NCBI RefSeq assembly: GCF_030766935.1 | Contig: NZ_JASERL010000006.1 | Span: 62,001 to 126,000, forward strand | DNA: 64,000 nt | DNA from: Streptomyces sp. KL109B | GTDB lineage: Bacteria > Actinomycetota > Actinomycetes > Streptomycetales > Streptomycetaceae | Direction of reading: 5' to 3' | Shown: piece by piece, positions 41,277 to 49,849 of the stretch | Position numbering within the stretch: the stretch's first letter is position 1 | Layout: each line of letters opens with the position of its first letter | Translations under genes and position numbers: made by a program | The notes under the pieces: model-generated | Told to the model about the DNA's origin: nothing | The model's input: only the letters and a program-made list of their open reading frames with translations | The model's database searches: none

Positions 41277-43094
41277 ATGCCGCTCCAGGTAGGCGTCAAC
41301 GTCACCGAGGTCGACGGTCGGGCCAGCCCCGTCCTGCAGGCCGCGCCGACATCGGTAGCGGCATTCGTCGGACGCACCAAAAGGGGCGTGCCGAACCAGG
41401 CCGTACGCGTGACGAACCTCGATCAGTTCGCCGCGCGGTTCGGCGGCCACCATCCCGACGGCTATGTGCCGCACGCGGTCACCGGGTTCTTCCTGAACGG
41501 TGGCCGCGAGGCGCACGTCGTCCGCGTCACCGGCGCCGGCAGCGCCGCGGCCGGTGTCGTCCTCAGGGACCGCGCGGGCACCCCCGCCAACACCCTCCGC
41601 GTCACCGCCGGATACCGGGGCGCCGCCGATCCGGGCGGATGGGCGCACGCGCTGCGCCTCGACGTCCGTGACGACCCGAGGGCCAGTACGAGCGTGAGCG
41701 CGGCGGCCACCGCCACGGCGACGGCGCTGCAACTCGCCTCCACCTCCGGCATCGGCGTCGGCAGCGTCCTGCGCATCGCCTCCACGACCACGCTGCTGCG
41801 CCTCGTCACCGCCGTCGACCGGGCGAACCGCATGGTCACCATCGGCACGGCGACCGGTGAGGCGGTCGCCTCCGGTGCCGCCGTCACCAGCGCCGAGTTC
41901 CGTCTGATCATCCGTCAACAGGACGCTGTCACGGGCGCGTTCGACGTCGTCGAGACCTGGCCGAACCTGTCGATGCAGCCCGGCACCCCCGACTACGCCC
42001 CCGACCGCCTCAACCACCCGGTCACCGGCTCCGGTTACGTCACGGTCGCCGACGTGTCGACCGCCGCGCCCGGAGTGGAGGTGCCCGCCGTCGTCAGCGG
42101 CGTCGCGCTCAGCGGTGGCGCCGAGAACGCGGCGGCGGCCGGTGACCTCGTCGGCGACACCGCGGCCCGCACCGGGCTGCACGCCCTCGACACCGCCGCC
42201 GTGCAACTCCTCGCCGTACCCGACGCGCACCTCCTCGCCCCGACGGGACGGGCCCTGGTGACACGGGGCGCGCTCGACTACGCGGCCGCCCGCGGCGACT
42301 GCGTGTACGTCGGCTCGCCGCCCGACCGCGGCGCGCCCGCGAACGCCGTCCCGAAGACGCCCTCCGACTACAACGAGACCGTCGCCCACTACACCGAGAC
42401 CATCAAGACGTACGCGGCCCAGTTCCAGGGCGCGAAGGTCTACGGCGCCCTCTACGCGCCGTGGATCCTGGTCGCCGACCCGGCAGGAGTGGGCCCGGCG
42501 CCGGTGCGGTTCGTGCCGCCGGACGGCCACGTCATGGGCGTGTACGCGCGCACCGAGCAGGAACGCGGAATCCACAAGGCCCCGGCCGGGGACGCCGCAG
42601 CGCTGCGCGGCGCGCTGGCGCTGGCCGCCGGGTTCAGCGGAGGCGAACACGACGATCTCGTACGCAACGGCAGGACGAACGGCATCCTGTCGCCCGGCGG
42701 ACGCACCCCCGTGGTGGCTGCCAGCCGGACCCTGTCGACCGACACGCGCTGGCAGTTCGTGAACGTCCGGCTGCTGTTCAACTTCGTCAAGTCGACCCTG
42801 CGGGACGGCCTTCGCTTCGTACGGCAGGAGCCGCACACCGAGGCGCTGCGCAAGACGGTGCGCTTCAACGTGATCACGCCGTTCCTGCTGGGCCTGTGGC
42901 GGCAGGGCGCGTTCGGCTCGGACCCCGCCGAGCAGGTCTTCACCGTGAAGTGCGACGCGGAGAACAACCCGCCCGCCGATGTGGACCTGGGCCTGTTCAA
43001 GGTGGAGGTCTACTTCTTCCCGGTCCGCCCGGCCGAGACCGTCCACATCATCGTCGGCCAGCAGCCCGGCGGTGGCTCCGCAGCGGAAGGCTAG
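41277..43094 (+). CDS. Contractile tail sheath protein 1
   Basis: 605 residues. N terminus VNVTEVDGRASPVLQAAPTS and VTGFFLNGGREAHVVRVTG are typical of the phage/eCIS sheath arm (the V.V.E strand and FF.NGG..A.VVRV). The C-terminal sheath domain has RTLSTDTRWQFVNVRLLFNF, TPFLLGLWRQGAFGSDPAEQ, VFTVKCDAENNPP and VEVYFFPVRPAETVHIIVGQ. A roughly 65-residue beta insertion lies near 135-200. It contracts to drive the inner tube. It is followed 10 bp later by a second, larger sheath gene with a nearly identical C terminus. Confidence 0.95.
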   Translation: MPLQVGVNVTEVDGRASPVLQAAPTSVAAFVGRTKRGVPNQAVRVTNLDQFAARFGGHHPDGYVPHAVTGFFLNGGREAHVVRVTGAGSAAAGVVLRDRAGTPANTLRVTAGYRGAADPGGWAHALRLDVRDDPRASTSVSAAATATATALQLASTSGIGVGSVLRIASTTTLLRLVTAVDRANRMVTIGTATGEAVASGAAVTSAEFRLIIRQQDAVTGAFDVVETWPNLSMQPGTPDYAPDRLNHPVTGSGYVTVADVSTAAPGVEVPAVVSGVALSGGAENAAAAGDLVGDTAARTGLHALDTAAVQLLAVPDAHLLAPTGRALVTRGALDYAAARGDCVYVGSPPDRGAPANAVPKTPSDYNETVAHYTETIKTYAAQFQGAKVYGALYAPWILVADPAGVGPAPVRFVPPDGHVMGVYARTEQERGIHKAPAGDAAALRGALALAAGFSGGEHDDLVRNGRTNGILSPGGRTPVVAASRTLSTDTRWQFVNVRLLFNFVKSTLRDGLRFVRQEPHTEALRKTVRFNVITPFLLGLWRQGAFGSDPAEQVFTVKCDAENNPPADVDLGLFKVEVYFFPVRPAETVHIIVGQQPGGGSAAEG

Positions 43095-43104
43095 GAGCAC
43101 ACAG

Positions 43105-45486
43105 ATGACCATCAACCTCGGTGTCACCGTCGTGGAGGTGGACGGCAGGTCCGCGCCGACGATCACCGCCGTACCCACGTCCATCGCGGGGCTCCTCGTC
43201 CGCAGCAGGCGCGGCGCGCCGGACCGGGCCGTCCGCGTCCGCGGCTTCGCCGACTTCGTGTCCGTCTTCGGTACCTACCTGCCGGGGGCGTACGGGGCGC
43301 ACGCCGTCCGGGGCTTCTTCGACAACGGTGGCTCGGACGCGTTCGTCGTCCGCGTCGTCGGCGCCGGAGCGGCGCCCGCCGCCGTCACCGTCAACGACCA
43401 AGCGGCCACCCCCGTGGCCACGCTGCGCCTGTCGGCCGGGGCCAGGGGCACGCCCGACCCCGGCGCGTGGGGCAACGACCTCGCCGTCGCCGTCGAACCG
43501 CACCCGCTGGGCCGGGCCACCGTCCCCGCGCAGGCCGTCGGCGCGACCGCCGAACCGTTCGCGCTCACCGACGGCGCCACCACGACGTTCACCGTCACCA
43601 CACGCGGCGCCGACCAGTCCGCGACGGTCACGTTCCGCGCCGCGGACTTCGCCACCATCGGCGCGGCCTCCGCGCAGGAAGTGGCCGCGGCCGTCAACCG
43701 GCAGACCACCGCCGTGCGCGCCGCCGTCACCCCGGCAGGGAACCTCGCCGTCGCGGCCGTCTCCACCGACCCACGCGTGTGGTCGCGGCTGGCCGTCACC
43801 GCCCCTGCGAGCCTCGGCTTCACCGGCGCGAACGCCAACAGTGACGCGGCGCTCGCGGCGGGCGGCACCGTCGCCGCGCTCTCCTCCGCCAGCGGCTTCC
43901 GGATCGGCTCGGCCGTGCGCTTCGCCGTACGCGGCCATGTCATCGGCACCGCCGCGGTCGCCGCCACCGTCGCCGACGGCTCCGGGATCCTGGTGACACC
44001 GGGCGGCGCCGGCGGCGAGACGATCGTCTTCCACGACACGGACTTCGCGAACCCGGCGGCCGTCACCGTCGCCGAGGTCGCGGCCGTCGTGAACCGGCGG
44101 TCGGTCAACTTCAGCGCCGAGATCACCCACAACAACAGGCTCGCGCTGCTGTCGAACACCGACGGCGCCGGCTCCTCGATCACCGTCGCCGCACCGGCCG
44201 TCGGCGGCGACGCCCGCGCCGCCCTCGGCCTGACCGGCGCCACACCCGTCGCCGGGTCCCAGACCTTCCGGGCCCTGACCGCCGCGTCGGAGACCTTCCG
44301 GCTCATCGCCTGGGGACCTGCGCCCGCGTTCCCGGCGATGCCCGCCGCCGCGACCCGGATCTCCACCGTCGAGTTCGACCTCGTCGTCCGCAGCGGCGGC
44401 GCCGAAGTGGAGCGCTTCGGCCCGGTCAGCATGGTCGACAGCCACGACTCCTTCGTGGAAGCCGTGGTCAACGACCCGCAGCGCGGCTCCGCGTTCCTCG
44501 TCGTCACCGACCTCGACAGCGCGTCCGGCGTCGGCGTCGACGCACCCGCGCCCGGCACCTACGCCCTGACCGGAGGCGCCGACGGCGCCGACCCCGCCGA
44601 CACCGCCTACCTCGGCGACCCCGCCCTGCGCACCGGCCTCGAAGCGCTCAACGACGCCCCGATCAGCCTCCTTTCCGTCCCCGAGTCCACCTCGGTGGGA
44701 GTGGCCGCCGGAGCCGTCGCGTACTGCGAACGCCGCGGCGACGCGATGTTCGTCGGGACCGTCCCGTACGGCTTCGACCGCGAGGCGGCCAAGACGTACG
44801 CGGCGGCGCTGCGCGGGCGGAAGGTCTTCGGCGCGCTGTACGCGCCGTGGATCCAGGTCGTCAACCCGGACCCGGTCGCGGCCGCCGCCCAGCCCCTGGT
44901 GTGGGTCCCGCCGGTCGGGCAGGTGCTCGGCGTGTACGCGCGGATCGCCGACGCGCGCGGCGTGTGGAAGGCACCGGCGGGCGACGAGGCCCGGATCAAC
45001 GACGCGCTCGGCGTCGAGTACGACATGACCGACGCCGACCACACCGACCTGGTACGGGTCGGCGGCGTCAACGGCATCCGCGCCCTGCCGGGCGCCGGGA
45101 TCGTCGTCGACGCGTCCAGGACCCTGTCCACCGACACCCGTTGGCTCTTCGTCAACGTGCGCAGGCTCTTCAATTTCGTCAAGGCGAGCCTGCGGGACGG
45201 GCTGACGTTCGTGGTCCAGGAACCCCACGACGAGACGCTCCGCAAAATGGTGCGCTTCAACGTCGTCACACCGTTCCTGCTGGGCCTGTGGCGGCAGGGC
45301 GCCTTCGGCTCGGACCCGGCCGAACAGGTCTTCACCGTGAAGTGCGACGCCGAGAACAACCCACCACAGGACGTCGCGAACGGCCTCTTCACGCTCGAGG
45401 TGTTCTTCTTCCCGACCAAACCGGCGGAGGCGATTCTCGTCGTCGTCGGCCAGCAGGACAGCGGTGCCTCTGCCGCCGAGGCATAG
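43105..45486 (+). CDS. Contractile tail sheath protein 2 (large, with inserted decoration domains)
   Basis: 793 residues from ATG 43105 (CTAGGAG upstream). The same N-terminal sheath arm (GVTVVEVDGRSAPTITAVPT, RGFFDNGGSDAFVVRVVG) and the same C-terminal sheath domain as sheath 1. It is about 190 residues longer because of insertions at about 149-390. These contain two copies of a beta domain (FRAADFATIGAASAQEVAAA and FHDTDFANPAAVTVAEVAAV). Such insertions sit on the outer surface of sheaths and could decorate the particle. It may co-assemble with sheath 1 or form a distinct segment. Confidence 0.93.
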   Translation: MTINLGVTVVEVDGRSAPTITAVPTSIAGLLVRSRRGAPDRAVRVRGFADFVSVFGTYLPGAYGAHAVRGFFDNGGSDAFVVRVVGAGAAPAAVTVNDQAATPVATLRLSAGARGTPDPGAWGNDLAVAVEPHPLGRATVPAQAVGATAEPFALTDGATTTFTVTTRGADQSATVTFRAADFATIGAASAQEVAAAVNRQTTAVRAAVTPAGNLAVAAVSTDPRVWSRLAVTAPASLGFTGANANSDAALAAGGTVAALSSASGFRIGSAVRFAVRGHVIGTAAVAATVADGSGILVTPGGAGGETIVFHDTDFANPAAVTVAEVAAVVNRRSVNFSAEITHNNRLALLSNTDGAGSSITVAAPAVGGDARAALGLTGATPVAGSQTFRALTAASETFRLIAWGPAPAFPAMPAAATRISTVEFDLVVRSGGAEVERFGPVSMVDSHDSFVEAVVNDPQRGSAFLVVTDLDSASGVGVDAPAPGTYALTGGADGADPADTAYLGDPALRTGLEALNDAPISLLSVPESTSVGVAAGAVAYCERRGDAMFVGTVPYGFDREAAKTYAAALRGRKVFGALYAPWIQVVNPDPVAAAAQPLVWVPPVGQVLGVYARIADARGVWKAPAGDEARINDALGVEYDMTDADHTDLVRVGGVNGIRALPGAGIVVDASRTLSTDTRWLFVNVRRLFNFVKASLRDGLTFVVQEPHDETLRKMVRFNVVTPFLLGLWRQGAFGSDPAEQVFTVKCDAENNPPQDVANGLFTLEVFFFPTKPAEAILVVVGQQDSGASAAEA

Positions 45487-45506
45487 ACAGGAAAGGCAGG
45501 AGCGAC

Positions 45507-45968
45507 ATGGCAGAGCTGACCTTCCAGGAGTCGTACCGCACACACGGCTTTCTCGTGGAGATCGAAGGAACGCAGTGCCCCGTCACCAAGGTGACAGGAC
45601 TCAACGAAGGCATGACCGACACGATCGAGCAGCCCGACGGCGGCTCACCGACGGTGCACAAGATCTCCAGCGGGATCATCAAGTTCGACACCCTGGTCAT
45701 CGAGCGCAACATGGACGGCAGCCGCTTCGACGGCTTCTTCAAGGACTGGTTCGCCGAGATGTTCCAGCTCAACGGCGCCACGGGGAACTCGTCGGTGCGC
45801 CGCAACGGCGCCGTCATCAAGCTGGAGAACGACGAGGAGGTGCTGCGCTTCGCGTTCTACGGCGCCTGGATCAAGTCGTCCAAGCTGGCCGACCTGGAGG
45901 CCGCCTCGACGAACCTGTTCAAGCAGACCATCGAGCTGGAGCACGAGGGCCTGGAGCGGGTGGCGTGA
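45507..45968 (+). CDS. Inner tube protein (gp19-like)
   Basis: 153 residues, the usual size for T4 gp19/Afp1-type tube proteins. ESYRTHGFLVEIEGTQCPVT, KVTGLNEGMTDTIEQPDGG, HKISSGIIKFDTLVIERNMD, and NLFKQTIELEHEGLERV show the tube beta-barrel. AGGAG precedes the ATG at 45507, and it ends overlapping the next start (TGATG). It forms the rigid tube propelled by sheath contraction. It is the only obvious single-domain tube gene here, whereas many eCIS carry two or three. Confidence 0.93.
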   Translation: MAELTFQESYRTHGFLVEIEGTQCPVTKVTGLNEGMTDTIEQPDGGSPTVHKISSGIIKFDTLVIERNMDGSRFDGFFKDWFAEMFQLNGATGNSSVRRNGAVIKLENDEEVLRFAFYGAWIKSSKLADLEAASTNLFKQTIELEHEGLERVA

Positions 45969-46744
45969 TGACGACCGAGCCACGCCGCCGCGAGTTCGAG
46001 TTCGAACTGCCGATGGGGTACGAGGACCAGGACGGCCGCGTGCACAGGACCGCCGTCCTGCGCAAGATGACCGGCCGCGACGAGGCCGTCATGGCCGACA
46101 AGCGCTACCGCAACAACGGCGCCAAGATGATCACCGAGCTGCTCGCCAACTGCCTCGTACGCCTGGGGGAGTTGAACGCTCCCGGGCCACCCGTCGTGCA
46201 GCGCCTGTTCTCCGCCGACCGGCACTACCTCCTCGTACGCCTTCGGGAGATCACGTTCGGCCCGCGGATGCGGGCGACGTACTCCTGCTCCGTCTGCCAC
46301 GAGGCGACCGAACGCACCGAGGATCTCGCCGAGTTGGAGGTGGTCAGCCTGGAGGACGGCGAACCGCCGCAGGACATGGTCGTACGCCTTGAGGACGGGT
46401 ACGTCGACCGGGCAGGGAACGTCTACGACAGCATGGTGTTCCGCTATCCCGTCGGCACGGACGAGGAGCGGATCGCCTCCCAGGCGCGGGAGAACGTCTC
46501 ACGCGGGAAGAACGCGCTGCTCGCCCGCTGCCTGCGGGAGCTGGGCGACATGCCGAAACCGAAGGTCGAGGCGCTCGGTTCGGCGGTCTTCGCCGACCTC
46601 ACCCTCGCCGACCGGGCCCTCATCGACCACGCCATGAACAACGGCGGCCCGGGAATCAAGCTGCGCCGCACCATCACCTGCGACGGCTGCGGCCGCGACT
46701 ACTCGGCCTCCTTGGACATGTCGAATTTCTTGGCGGCTTCGTAG
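45968..46744 (+). CDS. eCIS/phage tail assembly-type protein with zinc ribbon
   Basis: 258 residues. The central part (VLRKMTGRDEAVMADKRYRN, LLANCLVRLGELN, LVRLREITFGPRMRATYSC) resembles T4-like tail assembly proteins found between tube and tape measure. Four cysteines form two CxxC pairs, CSVC (about 105) and CDGC (about 242), which could bind one zinc. It ends at TAG 46742-46744, overlapping the strong Shine-Dalgarno run that serves the next tiny gene. Likely a chaperone for tube or tape measure, inferred from position. Confidence 0.75.
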   Translation: MTTEPRRREFEFELPMGYEDQDGRVHRTAVLRKMTGRDEAVMADKRYRNNGAKMITELLANCLVRLGELNAPGPPVVQRLFSADRHYLLVRLREITFGPRMRATYSCSVCHEATERTEDLAELEVVSLEDGEPPQDMVVRLEDGYVDRAGNVYDSMVFRYPVGTDEERIASQARENVSRGKNALLARCLRELGDMPKPKVEALGSAVFADLTLADRALIDHAMNNGGPGIKLRRTITCDGCGRDYSASLDMSNFLAAS

Positions 46745-46758
46745 GAGAGGAGGAACGC

Positions 46759-46911
46759 CTGCGCGGCGAGGTCTTCTTCCTCGCCTACCACCTGCACTGG
46801 TCCCACGACGACATCCTCGCCCTGCCGACCGAGGACCGGTGGTACTACGCGCGGCGGCTGTCCGAGCAGCTGCAGGAGGAACGCGCCGCGATCGAGAAGG
46901 CCGCCCGCTGA
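46759..46911 (+). CDS. 50-residue DUF6760-like protein with apparent CTG start
   Basis: The frame encodes LRGEVFFLAYHLHWSHDDIL followed by a charged helix ending EKAAR. This fits the small conserved proteins (E.x.AYHxHW..D.ILxL) found between tube and tape-measure genes of eCIS clusters. The frame is open from 46393 to the TGA at 46909, but contains no ATG, GTG or TTG. The only plausible initiator is CTG 46759, five bases after the ribosome site GGAGAGGAGG (46744-46753). The alternative is a -1 frameshift from the preceding gene near AATTTCTT (46724-46731), the correct direction for the frames. Probably a tail-assembly chaperone. Confidence 0.7.
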   Translation: MRGEVFFLAYHLHWSHDDILALPTEDRWYYARRLSEQLQEERAAIEKAAR

Positions 46912-46960
46912 ACGGCGGCACCGCACACGACCGGCTCCGGACGTACGGGAAAGCGACCGC

Positions 46961-48946
46961 ATGGAACTCGAAGGCCTGCTGGCCGCGATCGGCCAACTGC
47001 AGGAGCTGGTGCGCGGACAGGGCATCGTCTCCGGCGAGATCCCGCATGTCCTCGCCCAGCTCCAGCAGTTCGTGCAGGCCAGGATCGACGGCCAGGAGGC
47101 GCGCCTGGAGGAGCGGATCCGCATCACGATCACCGAGAACCGGGGCCTGATCATCGGTCACATCACCGAAACCACCCGGGAGTTGCAACGCGTCGTCGAC
47201 AACGCGAACCTCACGCTGGCCGCGAACGCGGAGACCAAGACCACCCAGTTCGCGAACCGCCTGTTCGACCAGCAGCAGGTCATGCGCGATGTGATCGTCA
47301 ACGCGGTCGGCGGCCGGACCAGCACCGTGCAGGCCGAGACCGTGCAGCTCACCCCCGACGTCGTCACCCGGATCGAGGGCCAGCTGACCGCGCTGTACCG
47401 GCGCATGATCGACGAGCGGTTCTCGCCGATGCTGCTGAAGGAGGGCTTCGAGCGGCTGCGCTTCCAGGACACCATGGGCCAGATCTTCGAGCCGGCGATC
47501 CGCTGGCTGTTCACCCCGGACGGCCCGATCGCGATGGTGGCGCTCCAAGCGGCGTCGCACAGCCCCGACTTCCACCCCGCCATGGAGGCCCTCTTCGGCC
47601 CGACAGGAAAGGTCGCCGACGCCGCCACCCAGGCCGCCGGAGGCGTGAACCTCGCGCCCGCCGTGGAGAGCCTCGAAGAGAAGGTCGAGAAGGGTGTCAC
47701 CGGCGCCCTCGACAAGGCCGGCACGGCAGCCGCCGAGCACGGCGCGAAGGCGCTCGGCGAGAAGGTCTCGGCCGGTGCGAACGCGCTCGGCACCGCGCTG
47801 ACCGCGATCCCGCAGCTCTACGGCTCCGTCACCGCGCTCGGCGAGGCGTGGAACAAGCCGCTCAAGTCCACCAAGGACTACATGGATCTGCTCGCGGCGG
47901 CCGGAGGCGTGGTCAGCCAGGCGGGACAGGTCCTCCAGGCGTTCTCCGGGATCACCCAGATCGCGGCCGCGGCGCAGGCGGTGTTCAACGCGGTGATGGC
48001 GATGAACCCGGTCGTCCTCGTGGTGATCGCGGTCGTCGCGCTGATCGCGGCAATCACGCTCCTCATCGTCTACTGGGACCAGGTCAAGGCGGCGCTGCGG
48101 GACAACCCGTGGCTCGCCGTCGCCGCGTCCCTGCTGGGCATCATCGGCATCATCGTCGTGATCATCGCGTACTGGGACGAGATCAAGCTCGCCGTGCTGC
48201 GGGCGGCCAATTTCATCAGCGTCCAGGCCCAGCGGATCGGCCTGTTCTTCGTCGGCGTCGGCACGGTCATCGGGCAGGTGTGGGACGTCATCACGGCATC
48301 GGTCGCCAACGTCGGCATCTCCATCCTGAACGCGTTCATCAGCGCGGGCGTGGCCATCCAGAACTTCTTCATCGGGGTCATCAACTGGGTCCTGGAGCAG
48401 TACAACAAGCTGGCGGACAGCGTGATCGGCGACCTCGTCGGCCTGGACCGCGCCGAACTCGTCCCCGAGGTCCCCGTCGAGACGAAGCTGATCCCGCCGC
48501 GCGAGGTCCCGACGATCGACGTCAACGCCGCCTTCGCGAGCGGCCAGGTCACCGGCGGCCTGGAGACGCAGATCGCCGCGCAGGAGAAGGTCGTGGCGCA
48601 GGCGCAGCAGGAGGACGAGAAGCGCAGGGCGGGGGCCGCCGCCCCGCCGCCCGCCGCGGCACCCGCCGCACCCGCGGTGTCCGCCGCGCCCGCCGGACTC
48701 CCGGCCCTGCCCGCCGCCGGCGCCCGCCCCGAACTGCCGACCGGAGCCGCTGCCGCCGCCCCCGCAGGCTCCGTCGACCAGTCCGTGCACGTCGAGGGCG
48801 GCATCACGGTCAACGTCAACGCGGAGCGCCTGGAAGCGGATTCGGCGGCGCTGCTCAGCGACGACATCATCGCCCAGCTCCAGCAACGACTCGGCGCCCT
48901 GCGGTCCGAACAGGACTTCCGCACCGGCGCCCGGCCAACGGCGTAG
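46961..48946 (+). CDS. Tape-measure-like protein
   Basis: 661 residues. The N-terminal ~150 residues are helical (LEGLLAAIGQLQELVRGQGI, ETTRELQRVVDNANLTLAAN). Residues ~240-345 are Ala/Gly-rich helices. Two hydrophobic segments follow (VVLVVIAVVALIAAITLLIV about 350-372; LAVAASLLGIIGIIVVIIAY about 385-405). Then comes a helical part and an Ala/Pro-rich linker (~560-610) before a short conserved end. Long helix plus internal hydrophobic segments, placed after the tube genes, is the tape-measure pattern. By the phage rule of about 0.15 nm per residue it would specify a tube near 100 nm (inference). Confidence 0.8.
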   Translation: MELEGLLAAIGQLQELVRGQGIVSGEIPHVLAQLQQFVQARIDGQEARLEERIRITITENRGLIIGHITETTRELQRVVDNANLTLAANAETKTTQFANRLFDQQQVMRDVIVNAVGGRTSTVQAETVQLTPDVVTRIEGQLTALYRRMIDERFSPMLLKEGFERLRFQDTMGQIFEPAIRWLFTPDGPIAMVALQAASHSPDFHPAMEALFGPTGKVADAATQAAGGVNLAPAVESLEEKVEKGVTGALDKAGTAAAEHGAKALGEKVSAGANALGTALTAIPQLYGSVTALGEAWNKPLKSTKDYMDLLAAAGGVVSQAGQVLQAFSGITQIAAAAQAVFNAVMAMNPVVLVVIAVVALIAAITLLIVYWDQVKAALRDNPWLAVAASLLGIIGIIVVIIAYWDEIKLAVLRAANFISVQAQRIGLFFVGVGTVIGQVWDVITASVANVGISILNAFISAGVAIQNFFIGVINWVLEQYNKLADSVIGDLVGLDRAELVPEVPVETKLIPPREVPTIDVNAAFASGQVTGGLETQIAAQEKVVAQAQQEDEKRRAGAAAPPPAAAPAAPAVSAAPAGLPALPAAGARPELPTGAAAAAPAGSVDQSVHVEGGITVNVNAERLEADSAALLSDDIIAQLQQRLGALRSEQDFRTGARPTA

Positions 48947-48959
48947 GGGAGGTGAGGAC

Positions 48960-49532
48960 ATGACGGCGCTGCGCAACCCGGTCCGCGGCTTCCTCGTGAG
49001 CGTGGGCCTCGACCCGGAGATCCTGGTGCAGTTCCAGTACAACCCGGCGCAGGTCACGGACAAGCGGACGGTCTCGTACGCGACGCTCGGCGCGCCCGGA
49101 ATGCTCATGCCGGTCAAGCAGTACAGCGCGGGCGGGGAGCGCACCCTGTCGTTCACCGTCACGATCGACGGGCTGTTCAAGGGGCCCGCCGACGACGACA
49201 TCGACATCGCCCGCGACGAACGCGGCGGCATCGCGCCCGAACTGAACAAGTACCGCGCCTTCACCTACCCGCAGACCGAGAACTGGCAGGACGCGAACGG
49301 CAAACCGGACGGCTTCACCGGCCTGTTCGCCGCCGCCGAGCCGGTGTTCACTGCGCCGCCGACCTGCCGGTTCGGCTTCGGGGAGCGCGTCGTCGACTGC
49401 GTGGTCACCGACCTCCAGATCACCGAGAAGCTCTACGGCCCCGAACTCGACCCGGTCCGCGCCGAGGTCCAGGTGACCTGTGTGGAGCTCACCCCGTACA
49501 ACCCCGACGCCGCGAGCGGAGGTCTGTTCTGA
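48960..49532 (+). CDS. CIS tube/hub adaptor protein (Afp7 N-domain-like)
   Basis: 190 residues. PEILVQFQYNPAQVTDKRTV is the N-terminal strand typical of CIS_tube domain proteins (F.YNP..), followed by RTLSFTVTIDGLFKGPADDD, AAEPVFTAPPTCRFGFGERV and ITEKLYGPELDPVRAEVQVT. In Afp7/Pvc7 this domain is fused to a LysM domain; here the LysM part is the separate next gene, overlapping by one base. It should join the tube to the hub. Confidence 0.82.
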   Translation: MTALRNPVRGFLVSVGLDPEILVQFQYNPAQVTDKRTVSYATLGAPGMLMPVKQYSAGGERTLSFTVTIDGLFKGPADDDIDIARDERGGIAPELNKYRAFTYPQTENWQDANGKPDGFTGLFAAAEPVFTAPPTCRFGFGERVVDCVVTDLQITEKLYGPELDPVRAEVQVTCVELTPYNPDAASGGLF

Positions 49533-49849
49533 TGGCAGCGCCAGTGCCACGAGGATCCCGGTTCACCGGGCTTCCCGTCTTCGAGGTCACCGCCCCGGAC
49601 GGCAGCCGCCGCCACGTCGTCGGCCTGCGCCTGACCGCCACGGGAGCCGCAGGGGAGCGGACCCACCAGGTGCGCCAGGGCGAGGCGGTGGACCTGATCG
49701 CCCGCCGCAGGCTCGGCGACGAGCAGCTGTGGTGGCGACTGCTGGACGTCAACCCGCTGCGGTACCCGCTCGACCTGACACCCGGCGAGCAGCTGCGGCT
49801 GCCCGCGCCGGGACAGGTGACCCGCGCCAACCGGGCGAGGAGCTTCTAG
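49532..49849 (+). CDS. LysM-like tail protein (gpX/gp53 type)
   Basis: 105 residues. The C-terminal half is a LysM-type fold: HQVRQGEAVDLIARRRLGDE, QLWWRLLDVNPLRYPLDLTP, GEQLRLPAPG. The N-terminal half (FEVTAPDGSRRHVVGLRLTA) is beta-rich. Start shares a base with the preceding stop, and the gp27-like gene begins at the next base after its stop. It probably sits at the tube-baseplate junction. Confidence 0.85.
   Translation: MAAPVPRGSRFTGLPVFEVTAPDGSRRHVVGLRLTATGAAGERTHQVRQGEAVDLIARRRLGDEQLWWRLLDVNPLRYPLDLTPGEQLRLPAPGQVTRANRARSF

Noticed and set aside
43048..45543. 831-residue minus-strand frame
   Set aside because: Antisense to sheath 2 and part of sheath 1; composition is Gly/Asp/Val/Arg low complexity with no family features.
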